Shown: positions 25,992 through 38,800 of the stretch, piece by piece
Position numbering within the stretch: the first letter of the stretch is position 1
Layout of the letters: each line of letters starts with the position of its first letter
Origin: Myrica gale
Taxonomy: Eukaryota; Streptophyta; Magnoliopsida; Fagales; Myricaceae
Direction of reading: 5' to 3'
Assembly (NCBI GenBank): GCA_963930655.1
Contig: OZ005603.1
Coordinates: 12,175,001 to 12,239,000, forward strand
DNA length: 64,000 nucleotides
Notes under the pieces: generated by a model
What the model was told of the DNA's origin: nothing
Databases searched by the model: none
The model's input: the letters and a program-made list of their open reading frames with translations, nothing else
Translations under genes and position numbers: made by a program

Positions 25992-26188
25992 GGCTGTGTT
26001 TGCGTGGTAAAATTTTACCCCTCCTAAAATTTTAACACAATATAATATTATAATATAATCTCTCTCTCCCATCAAATCATTACTTTTAACTACAAAAAAT
26101 ATAAAAAATTACCTCTCTCTTCACTTTTTCACTAAACCCAATACCTAAAATTTTAACAATACTAAAATTTTATAAAACAAACCCACCC
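25992..26188. repeat. MITE family 1, copy D
   Basis: GCTGTGTTTGCGTGGTAAAA at the left and ACTAAAATTTTATAAAACAA near the right, with the AATATAATCTCTCTCTCCC and CACTTTTTCACTAAACCC interior. The flanks share CCTAG, perhaps a decayed duplication. Confidence 0.7.
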
Positions 26189-26751
26189 CTAGTTGGATGT
26201 ATTTATGTAATACGTGTAGTTATCTTATTGGTTATTTTCTAACACATTAATGCCAATTAAGTATTTTTCATTCAATGAGTCAGGATTTTTTGTTGTTGTC
26301 TAAGCTATGACTAAAATGACTTATTCGTTGATTTTAGTATCACAATAACCCAAGGTACAATTATGATTAAATAGGTCAAGTGGTATCATCTTAAATAAAA
26401 ATAAATATATTTTTTACTCTTTAATTATATAGATTTTTGCATTAAAAAATTTTAAAATATTAGTTTTGTCGCATCTCATTTATAAAAAACAAGTATCAAT
26501 ATCTTGTTGTTAGGATTAAAATATTTATCTCTAATAATTAATTTTTAACTGAAGCTTATATATTTGACCCTGTGGTAGATTGATGGTATAATGTGTCAGA
26601 AAATAGTCCTTGCATGTAATCCAGTTTACATGGACCATGGGTCATGGCCTACCAAAAGCTCTCTTTTCTTCTATTATATATATATATATTTTGTAGTCTG
26701 GTAATTTGTTTTTTATTTTTGTATTAAAGATGGGTTTGGCCGGGGATGTAA
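26189..26751. other. Spacer and presumed promoter upstream of CTPA1
   Basis: AT-rich DNA with an (AT)n run near 26676. No repeat family or gene recognised. The CTPA1 promoter should lie here. Confidence 0.4.
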
Positions 26752-26809
26752 AACGGCATTCAAATCGCCCAAACAGCCTCATCAGCACCTTACCAACCCA
26801 GCGCCAAAG

Positions 26810-29800
26810 ATGAGGAGGGTCTTGGACCTCTCAAACTCCTTACCTGCACTCCCACCATCTCCATCAGAGTCTCCAAGCCTCCGATTCCCTGCAATTTCGC
26901 CCCCATCCGCAACAATTCTAGCAATTTCGCTAAGAAAACGCTCATTGCAGCTCTCTCGGGGGCTCTCTCCTTTGAGTTCCTCTTATCGTCGCCGAGAGCC
27001 ATTGCACTGGAGTCGCCTACAATTCAATCACCTTCAGAGTCTTGCCGTGAAGACGAGCGAGTACTGAAGGCCGAGACTGCTCCCGAAGTGGTGACTAATG
27101 TGGGGATCGTGGAGGAAGCTTGGGAAACCGTCAATGACAGCTTTCTCGACACTGGTCGCCAGTGACGGATGCATGATCAAATTTGAAAGGGTTAAACACA
27201 TAAGCCGAAATGATAAAAATAAATTTCAACCTAATGTAAAAAGTGCCTTAAAGTTTAAATATCGAAAATTAAAAATTAAAAAGCATTAAAATTTTTAAAA
27301 TACACGTACATACTATTTGCTAAGACTGAAAGTGACAATTAGATTCTATTAATTTGCATCTTATATATATATAAAAGATAGTTTGAGCAGCAGTAACTCC
27401 ACATAAATTCAAAGGTATAAAAAATCCTAAACAAACAAAAACCAGCTAAATAATTAATTCGGGATCCAAAAATATGAGTGGGTTTTTATTTATTTTCGAA
27501 AAAAAAAATAAAAATATTAGGAATTTTAAGGATTAAAAAGTATTAAAAATTTTAAAATACACGTACATACTATTTGCTTAGACTGAAAGTGACAATTAGA
27601 TTCTACTAATTTGCATCTTATATATATATATATATATAAAAGATAGTTTGAGGAGCAGTAACTCCACATAAATTCAAGGGTATAAAAAATCCTAAAAAAA
27701 CAAAAACCAGCTAAATAATTAATTTGGGATCCAAAAATATGAGTGGGTTTTTATTTATTTTCGAAAAAAAATTAAAAAAATTAGAAATTTCTAGGTAGAA
27801 ACCTCTATAGCCCTAAGATATCCAAACCAATTCAATCTCATCCTCCAACAATTTCACAACTCACAAAATTTCAAATCTTAAAGCATTTTTTGCATACTAA
27901 ATAAATGAATTTTTTTACTGAATTGTAGAGAGAGAATCTTGGATAAAGGGACATACCAAGGGTCGGAGGTCCAACAATTTTCAAGTGTAAAATCTCGAGT
28001 ATCCTGCAAAAATTGAAACCGTCAAAATCTAAATAATGAGATTGAGAGAGAGCTGAGAGTCAAGGGGGATATACACTAGAATTTTCAGTATCAAGTACTA
28101 CAAAAATAGTATGGACAAAAATAACTAAGAAGTATTGCATTATAATTCCTTTAATAGTATGGAGAATTTGCTGTTAACTATAAATTGCCCAAATTGTTCA
28201 ATAAATTGTCAGTGTCCTATAGGCTAACTAGGGGATTTACCATCGTTAGTATTCAACTGCAAAGACATTAGGTTTGATCAAAGCACTAGTTGCCTCACAA
28301 TGTCCAGTTAAGATGCAAATATCAAATTGTCAAATCTTCCACTTCAAAGAAAATATACTTTAAAAACTAAAAGAAATAAGTAATAAAGAGAACATGTATA
28401 ACTAAGATACACGTATAGTCATTTCCAGGAAAAACAAAACTCAAAAGACTTGATTTCTCTAGCACCAGGTGCTTCAGGTCCACGTAGAAGGAGGTTCACA
28501 TTTGCCAAGTAAAAATCATCTGACAATTTCTCTAGCACCTTTAACCGGCCAAGGCTACTGGAAGTAGAGACAATCAATACTCACTTAAAACCAGGGTTGG
28601 CCTAAGCCTATAGGGATCGAACTCCCATAGGCCCATACCAACTTATAATAAAAAGTAATTTTTTTTTACATGTAATAATTATTTTTAGTTGGTCCAATAG
28701 GGGGCGGCCGCCGAGGGCCGCACCCCCTGGATCCACCTCTGCTGGTCGCCATTGCTGGTCTCCCGAGACATGGCTGCTACGTACACATGATTATGTCTTA
28801 CAAAGATATAAAAAAAAATTACGCTAAAGTGTGCGAGTTTTGTTAGAGACTACTAAGGTTATGTTTGTGTTGTAAAATTTTTGGTATTGAGTTTAGTGTT
28901 GGTATTGGGCTTAGTGAAAAAGTGAAGAGAGAGGTAATTTTTTATATTTTTTTGTAATTTTTATATTTTTTTTATGAGAGAAATTATATTGTAGTATTTT
29001 ATTAGGAGTTGGTAAAATATTTTGTGAAATATTTGGTGCAAACGCAGCTTAAGTATAGTTCTTGCTGCGATAATTGCTTTGAATTCGCGGTACTGTTAAA
29101 GTATCTGATACGTGGCCGTTTGACATTCATTACTTTTGAATGCTTTCAGCGAAAAAAAGACGATATTCTGAACACTGCGATTCCCACCAGGTCGAAGGCC
29201 CATGATATAATCAGACGAATGCTGGCAAGCTTGGGTGATCCTTATACACGTTTCCTTTCCCCTGAAGAGGTAATAACTGATAACAGCGAGCGCACACACC
29301 CACGCACAACTTGTCTGTCATTGTCTACTTCGTGTCTGTCCTGAAAATGTTACTAGGAACTGGCTTTTCTAAACCATCTTGACTCTTCATGAACGTAATG
29401 CGAACTTCAGAGAAGTTCCTAACCATTCACCATTGTCTTCTCCTTTATGAAAGTTACAAAAGTTGGTGTGATAGAGCCTTAATATTTTTTTTAATCAAAA
29501 CGTCAAAAGCTTGTATTACAGAAAGCTAAAAGGGAAGTAATACAAGCTACGGGGGATCTGAACCTTCATATTCCCAGGATAGATCATCAAAATGCTCTGG
29601 TAAAACAGGGTAGCCTCCATTGCTAAAAATGGAGGCAGCCCAACGAGCTAAATTGTGCACAACACAATTGGCACTACGATATACATGTTGAACTTTCCAA
29701 TCACGAAGATGCCTGAGTAGATCATGGATCTCCTCAACAATACTGTGAGATTCCCATGCAGTCCTCTTTGGAAAGCTTTTTACAGCTTTAACGGCACTTT

Positions 29801-32800
29801 CCAAAATAACAGAGTAATATTTCTTCAGCCCCCAACTTAAGAGCATTTATCTCGCCCTCCAAAGGGGACATTGCCTCTAGCTTCGTAACCGACATTCCCA
29901 AACAAACTCCTTTGTCGTCTCTGATGACAGCAGCTACCACAACAAACTCCTCCCTTACTGCCACATCCACATTTACCTTGGTAACTTCCGGAGGTGGGGC
30001 TTTCCACGGGATGGAGATTGGAGCTGAAATCTTTATTTTCCAAGCATTCCAGTGGTCCCAGCTAACCTTGGAGACTTTTCTAGCCAAAGTAAGGATGTCA
30101 TCCCTTATACCTGTGTGGATCAATTTGTTTCTGCTCATCCACACTAACTCCAGAGCATTTGCTGCAAATAGCTGAAAATGCAGCTTCTCCTCAATTGGGA
30201 TGCCCAACACTTGTCAAGGCTCCAGAATCATCTTGACCCAGTCTCTAACCTCTAGCTCCGAGAAAACTTGGATGTTTAGCTGCCACGGAGAGCTCCCCCA
30301 TATGAGTATACTATAAGGACACTCTAGCACCAAATGATGGAGTGTTTCTGGTGCTCCATTACAAAGTACACAGCCCAACTCATCCTCGTTGGTAGACCCA
30401 ATTCTTTCCACCACTTTAACTTTCGTTGGAACAATCTCCCAAGCTACCTTTCAAAGAAAGGTTTTCAACCTCTCATGCAACCGAAGTTTCCAAAGCTTTT
30501 TCCAGTCCGGAGGAGAGAGAGGATTACCTTGGATGTGTCGATCTTTGATAATCTCTCTGTATGAGGCTTTAACTGAGAATTCACCGTTATTTGCCCATAT
30601 CCATACCCACTCGTCCTCTTTTTCAGCCAAAGGAATTTTTGTCCTCAAAATGGCCTCTGCTGTAGGCTCATCAAACCTTTCCCAGATTATTATTAGGTTC
30701 CAGGTGTTGACTCTATGCTCTTCCACCTCTTCATGCTCGGTGAAAAGGGCACAGACCTTGAAGGAACCATCACGTTGGACATTAGCATCTCTAGGCTTCG
30801 GTCTAAACCCCTGGACTTTTGGTAACCAAGGGTCATTCCAAACTGAAATTTGTTTGCCATTCCCCACTAGACAACAAGCTCCTTTGGAAATTAAATGCTT
30901 CGACTTTATGATACTGCTCCATATCCATGATAGAGCCTTAATATACTTGCGGGTGACAAGTACTTAAAGCTTTCCTTAGCCTGCCTGCTCATCTTGTGGA
31001 CCACAAGCTAGAAGTGTACCTTGTATTGGAGGTTTGAATTAGGGTCCATACCCTTGACCTAAGATAAGCCCTATCTGGGGACTTTCAAGAATGATTCGTT
31101 GGAATTCATTAAATGAGTATCATTTTCACACCTATTAAACTTGCAAGCAGCCAATTCTCTTACATATTGCATCCCTTACGTGTTTTCTTGCTTAAGATTG
31201 TAATCTATTAATTGCAAGCAGAAAAATAAGTTGTTGCTAAGTTACATCCTAAGCGGGAGGGCCTCCTGTCTTTGATTTCAAGATGAGAAAGAAATTTCTT
31301 GGTTCTTTCAGAAATAAAGTGACAGAAAGGTAGCTCTAGCATTTGTGTGATATCTGAAATGAGATCTGCACGGGGGAAGTGGGATTTACAGCTCTGTTTC
31401 TGAATATCCTTTTTTTGTCCATTTCTCATCCTTTCTTTCCCCTTTTTCATTGTCTCGTATCCATTGATTGTCCTGAATAAAATGTTCTGTTGAAGTAGAC
31501 CTTTGATCTCCCCATCCACGTACATGATTGCTACGTGATGTCAGCGCATCACCATACTCAATGCTTCTGTGTCATAATTGTTTCTGCATGTGACGTGTAT
31601 CACTTATGTATCCATCAGGATCTTTACTTACAAACTTTTTAGTTTTCTTGTTCTATGGCATATGCTGCTTTTTTCATTGTTGAAAGTTCTCCAAGATGGC
31701 AAGGTATGACATGAGTGGTATTGGACTAAACCTTAGGGAAGTTCTGGAAGATGATGGAGGTGTAAAACTGAAGGTACTAGGACTCTTGTTGGATGGCCCC
31801 GCTCATTCTGCCGGTGTTAGACAGGTACTTACAAAGCCAAAAACGGAGATGCAATATGGTTGTACTCATTCAAGTTTATGCCTTTCATTTGTACTTCTAC
31901 TCTTGTTTGTGGTTGATTCTTGGAGTTGTTATATTTCCATCTATTTCTTTGTCAACATGCTTGATATGGTCTTAAGTCAATATTATGTTGGGTCGGGTGA
32001 TTCTAAGTTGTGAACTGCTGAGTTTTCTCTAACTTTTACACTAATTACTACCCTTACTTCCAAAATTTGCGTTCTCTAATGTTCATTAATTTCTTTCTTT
32101 CTACTTTGTTAGGGGGATGAAGTGTTAGTTGTCAATGGAGTCGATGTGAGAGGGAAATCAGCCTTTGAAGCATCTTCTTTGTTACAAGGCCCTAATGAAA
32201 CATTTGTGATTGTTAAGGTCATGATTCTGATACAGTCTTGTACAGATTAATATTTTTTTTGCCAGTGTTGTGTCATCTTTATATCAATTTTTCATAAAGT
32301 GTGTTGCTAACTTTAGGTCAAGCACGACGACTGTGGTCCTATTCAATCTATCGAAGTTCAGAGACAGCTTGTTGCTCGAACCCCGGTCTTTTATCGTTTG
32401 GAGCAAATTGACTATGGCACTACTTCTGTTGGCTACGTCGGATTAAAAGAGTTCAATGCATTGGCTAGAAAAGACTTGGTGACTGGTAGGTGTTTATGAA
32501 ATCAAATCACAACACTTCAGCAACACAACCTTCTAAGTCCCAACAATAGGAAATTGCTAAGGAATTAGCAAGTGGTCCTTTTATCTCACACGGGTATTTG
32601 CCTACAGAAACTAAAGACAGGATCCAGAAAGTGGATAAGATCTAATTTGCTTTTTGCCTGGAAGAGATGTCTTTGTAGTATATCGCTATTTCCTTTCTGT
32701 TTTTTAGATCATTGGGTCAGCCTCATAGACATATGCGGTTAGCTGAGGCCTTTATCCTTTGTAAGCTTATGGCACCAATTAAGTTCACACTGGGGATGAC

Positions 32801-35800
32801 TTTGTTTTATAGTGGAATTATATACTATCGGTTGATTTTATGATTGGACTAATAAACTAAGGATTGTTGCAGCAATGAAACGACTTCAGGATATGGGAGC
32901 CTCATATTTCATTCTAGATCTTAGAGATAACCTTGGTGGATTAGTACAGGTTTGTCTACTAAAGTGATCTTTAAATCTATCTAATTAATAAGTAGTTTTG
33001 ACGATTCAGTTACTCCATCTGTCATTGGATTTTTTAAATGCGATTTTTATTTGTTTTTTCTCTTACAAGGGAGGAATTTTAGAGGGACCTAGATGGATAA
33101 TAAATATATTGGTAGAGACTTGAGTTAGGTTAATAACTGAAAGAACAAAATAATGGTGTTGTTGTGGCTTACATTTGTGCATTGGATTTTGTGCGAAAGA
33201 GTTTTGATTTGCAGGAAGAGATTCTCATGAAGAAGAAAAGAGCCAAAGAAAGAAGGAGGCTCCGTTTTGGCTGTCACCCACGACGATACTGCATCTCTTC
33301 TTCTTATCATTGTTTTTTAAGTAATTGTTTTTGGAGCTATTTTTCTAGCGGCCAAAAATGTTACTAAGGGCTAGATTGTGGAAAGGAAATCTTTTCCACG
33401 AAAGAAAGATGCAGAGAGGAAAAATAAATCAAGGAAATGTAGAAAACAACTACCTTGCTTTTGCTCTTCATAAGGATCCATTGATCGGAGTGTTAACTTT
33501 ACAGAGATTTGGATAAAAACTGTGTTTTGTCTTCGTTGAGACCTTCTCTTATATAGGAAGATTACACTGCTGTAATTACATAGATTCTAGGTAAGGAAAT
33601 AAAAGCTGTACAATTAAAGGAAAATAACCGATCAAGCTATACGAGGAAATAATCAAAGACGTTAGGAGAGGAAAATAATAACGTTCGAATTTGAATTTGA
33701 ATTGACCATAAATTGGCCAGCTATGCTGTCCATTGACATCCCCCCTCAAATTGATGCAGGTAAGTTGAGGAGCATCAATTTGCCAACAAGAAATTGATGG
33801 CGCTGACGTGTCATGGGTTTGGTGAAGATATCGGCAACCTGTAGAGTGGTGGAAATGTGGGGGAGGGTGATCACTTTGTGATCAAATGCTTCGCGAATGG
33901 AATGACAATCAACTTCAATGTGCTTGGTCCGCTCATGGAAGACAGGATTGACAGCAATTTGGATGACACTCGTGTTGTCGCCATGAAGAGGGGTAGGATG
34001 TGCCTGTGAGAAGCCAAGTTTAGTGAGGAGACCACGTAGCCAGATAATTTTGGAGCAGGCAGCAGACATGGCACGGTACTCAGCTTCAGTAGAGGACTTA
34101 GAGACACAGTACTGCTTCTTACACTTCCAAGAGATAAGAGAGTCACCAAGGAACATGCACCATCCGGTAGTGGATTTTCGAGTATCGGGACAACCAGCCC
34201 AGTCGGCATCGCAATATGCTTGCAACTGAAGTGACGCATTGGCAGGGAAAAATAAACCACGAGTTGGAGAGCCAAGAAGATAACGAATGATTCGACGAAT
34301 AGCGGCTAGGTAAAGATGCCGTGGAGATTGCATAAACTTGCTGACAGTATGAAAAACATAAGATATGTCGGGCCGAGTGACAGTGAGGTAGATAAAAGTA
34401 CAACCAACCGTCGGTAGAGAGTGGGATCATCAAAAAGGTCGCCTTCATCACTCCGATATTTGACATTTATTTCCATAGGGGTGTCCACAAGGGTAGTCTT
34501 GGTGAGGCCAGCTAAAGTGACAAGGTCCTGAATATATTTGCTCTGAGTTAAGAAAATGCCTTGTGGCTGACGATGGACCTCCAAACCCAAGAAGTAGGTG
34601 AGATGACCGAGATCTTTTCATATGGAATGTGGTATGTAGTAGCTGTTGTAGCTTAGAAATGGCACCAAGATCAGAACCAGTAATGATAATGTCGTCCACA
34701 TAAACGAGAATAAGAACTAAACCAGTAGCTGTCTTTTGCAGAAATAAGGAGGAGTCATACTGACTTTGGGTGAATGAGAAGCCACGTAGAGTGCTTCGAA
34801 ATTTTTCAAACCATGCCCGTGGAGCTTGTTTCAAACCATACAAAGAACGATTTAATTTACAAACATCATTGGGAGAAGAGGTAGGCATACCGGAAGGGAG
34901 TCTCATGTAAACTTCTTCCTGAAGATCTCCATGTAAGAAAGCGTTCTTGACATCCATCTGATGTAATGGCCAGGATTGAGAGGCGGCAAGTGCAAGAAGT
35001 GTGCGCACAGTGGTCATCTTGGCCACAGGATCGAAGGTCTCATCATAGTCCAGACCATATTCTTGTTTATTCCCAAGAGCCACCAATCGAGCCTTGTAGC
35101 GATCTAAAGATCCGTCTGACCGAAGCTTGATAGAGAAGACTCATTTACTGCCAATTGGTTTCACAGAAGGAGGGCATGCCACAATGTCCCAAGTTTGATT
35201 TTCTTCAAGTGCTTGGAGCTCTGCGTCCATTGTTTTCTGCCAACACTCATGTTCCATGGCCTGTTTATAAGATGAGGGAATAGGAATGGTGGACAAAGTA
35301 GCTGTGAATGAGAAAGGAGAAGAGAAACCAAACCGATCTGGGGGTCTACGAACGCGTGTACTTTGTCTTAGATGTGCAAGTCCATTAGTAGGAGCTGAAA
35401 CAGGACCAGCAGCCGAGGAATGATCGAGGGGAGCCATAGGAGGATCCGGTGCAGGTGTACGTCGTCGATACACGGGAAGCTGCAGGAGAATCCGAAAACA
35501 TAGGCAAAACAAATTGTGATGGAAAGTTTTGATCACAATGAGTGGTGAAAAAATACTGATTTTCCACAAAAACGACATTCCGAGAAATACGAGGTCTACG
35601 AAGGTGAGGATCATAACAGATGAATCCTTTCTGGGAAATAGAATAGCCTAGAAAAGCACACTTAACCGATTGAGCGGTGAGTTTAGTGCGCTCGTGTGCT
35701 GGGAGATGAACAAAACAGACACAACCAAAAGTACGAAGATTAGAATACTGCGGAGCATAACCAAATAAACGGAGGAAATGAGATACATTGCCCAAGGATG

Positions 35801-38800
35801 GATAAGGTAAGCGGTTGATGAGGTGAACAACCGTGGAGAGAGCTTCACACCAGAAGCGAGATGGCACAGATGACTCAAGAAGAAGTGTGCGAACAACATC
35901 TAGGAGATGGCGATTCTTTCGCTCAGCCACACCATTTTGTTGTGGTGTGGATGGGAAAGAACGCTGAGAAATTATCCCTTTAGTTTGAAGGAATTCCTGA
36001 AAAACATTAGACATGTATTCTCCCCCATTATCAGAATGCAAAACTTTGATTTGCGCAGAAAATTGAGTTTCTAGATGAGCACAGAAAATCTTAGACATAG
36101 AGAAGACCTCGCCCTTAGAATGAAGAAAATATATCTAAGTAAATCTACTATAGTCATCAATGAAGGTGACAAAATATTTGTAGTGAGCAAAGAGATTATA
36201 GGTGACATGCCCCACACGTCACTATGGATCAATTCAAAAGGGCGAACTTCATGAGGAGTGTGCGTTGGAAAAGGCAGAGTTTTGATTTTCCCAAGTTTAC
36301 AAGAATTGCAATCAAAATGAACAACATTAAGCGAAGGTGATTCTTTATTCCCAAGTAAACCAGAACGTAACAAAGTATGAAGTACATGAGTATTTGGATG
36401 TCCTAAGCGCTTATGCCACATTCGGTTATCAATTTGAACAGAATGACAAGAAATAAAATTCAAAGGTAAAGGAGATAAAGGGAAATGCAGAGGAAAAAGA
36501 CGTCCCACTTTAGGCTCCTTCGCGATCATCTTCTCGGATACTTGATCCTGCACAACACAACCAGATTGAGAAAATTGGACGTGACAACCATTGTCAACCA
36601 ACTGACCCACAGAAACAAGATTAGTAGAAAGACCAGGAGAAACAAAAACATTGGTTAACGAAGGAGAAACATCACCAACAACAGTGATAAACAAAGGACT
36701 GCCATCGGTAAAAGGAACAACACTATTGATCATATGGTGGGAAGCTCCAAACTCAAAATACCAAGGTGGTGAGAATGAAATTTTGTTACCTGATACCCCT
36801 AATGCAGAGAATGCAGAAACAATCATTTGTTGAATCATTTCTGGAGTTATGGACTGAACGTGACTTGGAACATGCGGTGTAGGCGAAGCTGTAGTTGCAG
36901 AGCTAGAAGCACTTGAAGAATCAAATGAGACATTGTAGGCTTTTTCTGACTTCTTTGGAGGTCGGATAGGGCACTCCTTGATGATGTGGCCAGGTTTTTT
37001 ACAGTAATGACAAAACTTTTTGGGGCAATGGGTAGCATAATGACCAAAGCCTTTGCAACTGAAGCACTGAACAGTACTCATGTCCCTTCCGCGGTTCCTC
37101 CTTTGCACAACATAAGTCACGGGAACAAGTGCATAAGTGGACTGACGCTGATCCATGGCTGTGTGAGTAAGAAGGCGTTGCTCTTCACGAAAGAGATCGC
37201 TCAGACATGCATCCAAAGAGGGAACAATCTCTCTGTTCATGAGATTAGATCTTGCGGCTTCAAATTCCGATCGGAGTTTCATAAGAAACTGATCTCTCTT
37301 ACTGGTTTCATGCACAGATTGAACTGCAACAAGACCATCAGAAGGTATAGTAGCATAGATAATATCAGTATACTCAGTCCAAAGATTCATGAAAAGAGAA
37401 TAGAAATCTGAGATGGAGAGGTTGTCCTGGGTAAGAGTTGATAACTCAAGCTCCAATTGAAACCTGCGAGCATTATTTGTTTGACTATAGAGCTTCTTCA
37501 AGTAGGTCCACATTTCAGCAGCAGTTTTGGATAGTCGAAGATTCAGAACAATATGGGGCTCAACTGACCCGAGAATCCATGACATAACTTGAGCGTCCTG
37601 GACCACCCACTTGACATGTTGCTCTTTGTCTTTGTCTTTATCTGGCGAAGGACTACTGCCATCAACATGACCCCATAGACCCTTGCCAGTGACAAAGACT
37701 TTAAATTGAAAAGCCCATGCCGAATAATTCTTTCCATTGAAGCGAACAAAGAATGTATCGGACTTATCGGATGACATGATACAGTTACGAGGTAATATCG
37801 AAATAATGAACAGAATTGGAAATGCCGAAACAGACAAAAGTATTGCTGACAATAATAGCACCCAAAATCAACAAGCCACACGTCAAAAATTAGTGCACCC
37901 AAAACCAACAGCCACACGTCAACAAGTAGTGGACCCAAAACCAACAAAGTCACGACAATATCACCGCTTGAAAAGAACAGCACCCACTACAATAAGAGCA
38001 GCGACAGATCAAATAAGACATAAATAGAGTTGACAACCAGGAGAAATCACCGACAATCACCAAGAAACTGCAAATCAGAAATGAAATGGCCAAGAAACAG
38101 CACCCAACGAGATCTGCGACAACGACGAAGGACCGCCAGACGAGTGCAATAGCACCCAACGAGATCTGCGACAACGAAAAGGACCGAGAGATGAGTGCGA
38201 CAACACCCAATGAGATTTGCGACAATGACAGGACAAGCGACAAGCGAGCTGAGAGCCACCAGAAGTACCAGCAGGATTGCCAAGAAACTTATGACAGCGG
38301 CAGAATACAAGAACCAGAGACCAAGAGACACCAACGAGATACCCACGAAGCAGTACGAGACAAGAAAAAAAAACGAGGTATCGAGTGTTAGAAGAGAGGC
38401 TCCGATACCATGTTAACGTTAGAGAGATTTGGATAAACACTGTGTTTTGTCTTCATTGAGACCTTCTCTTATATAGGAAGATTACACTGCTGTAATTACA
38501 TAGATTCTAGCTAAGGAAATAAAAGCTGTACAATCAAAGGAAATTAACCGATTAAGCTATACAAGGAAATAATCGAAGACGTTCGGAGAGGAAAATAATA
38601 ACGTTCGAATTTGAATTTGAATTGACCATAAATTGGCCAGCTACGCTGTCCGTTGACAATGAGAAATCTAAAAAAATAAAGGAAACAGAAAAACCAGGGA
38701 GTGATCCCCTCCCTCGCTTGGTGAAGCTGATCACCTTAAGGGCTCTCCCCTAGTTTAATGGTGCTTGGATCCCCCTCTCCTTCCTCCCTTGGCAATGGGT

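Larger units (their letters stand above)
33491..38658 (-). mobile_element. Ty1/copia LTR retrotransposon with both LTRs, in the intron between CTPA1 exons 6 and 7
   Basis: The 5' LTR is on the right (38411-38658) and the 3' LTR on the left (33491-33738), each 248 bp and differing at about 13 positions. A primer-binding site TGGTATCGGAGCC and a purine tract GAGGGGGGA flank the interior. The minus strand encodes gag from ATG 37777, a two-knuckle CCHC zinc finger (CFSCKGFGHYATHCPKKFC), protease remnant, integrase (HSDNGGEY; STPQQNGVAERKNR), reverse transcriptase (MDVKNAFLHGDLQEEVYM; YVDDIIITG) and RNase H (YCDADWAGC). Breaks: a frameshift and stop in integrase near 36130-36190, frameshifts in RT near 34612 and 34400, and a changed protease active site (FEFGASHHM). 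It is not autonomous. I could not see a clear 5-bp target duplication (CGGAG against ATGAG). Confidence 0.95.

Noticed and set aside
29009..29344. Open frame running from MITE copy E into CTPA1 exon 2
   Set aside because: Its start is TTG and the upstream part is MITE sequence. Only 29150-29269 is conserved.
30389..30967. 192-residue plus-strand frame
   Set aside because: It is antisense to the LINE ORF2 remnant; the minus strand carries the RT and RNase H motifs.
37950..38440. Several open frames on both strands near the copia 5' LTR
   Set aside because: They read through the leader tandem array and LTR and have no protein-like composition.
33486..38663. Target-site duplication of the intronic copia
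   Set aside because: CGGAG and ATGAG match at only three of five bases, so I do not claim it.
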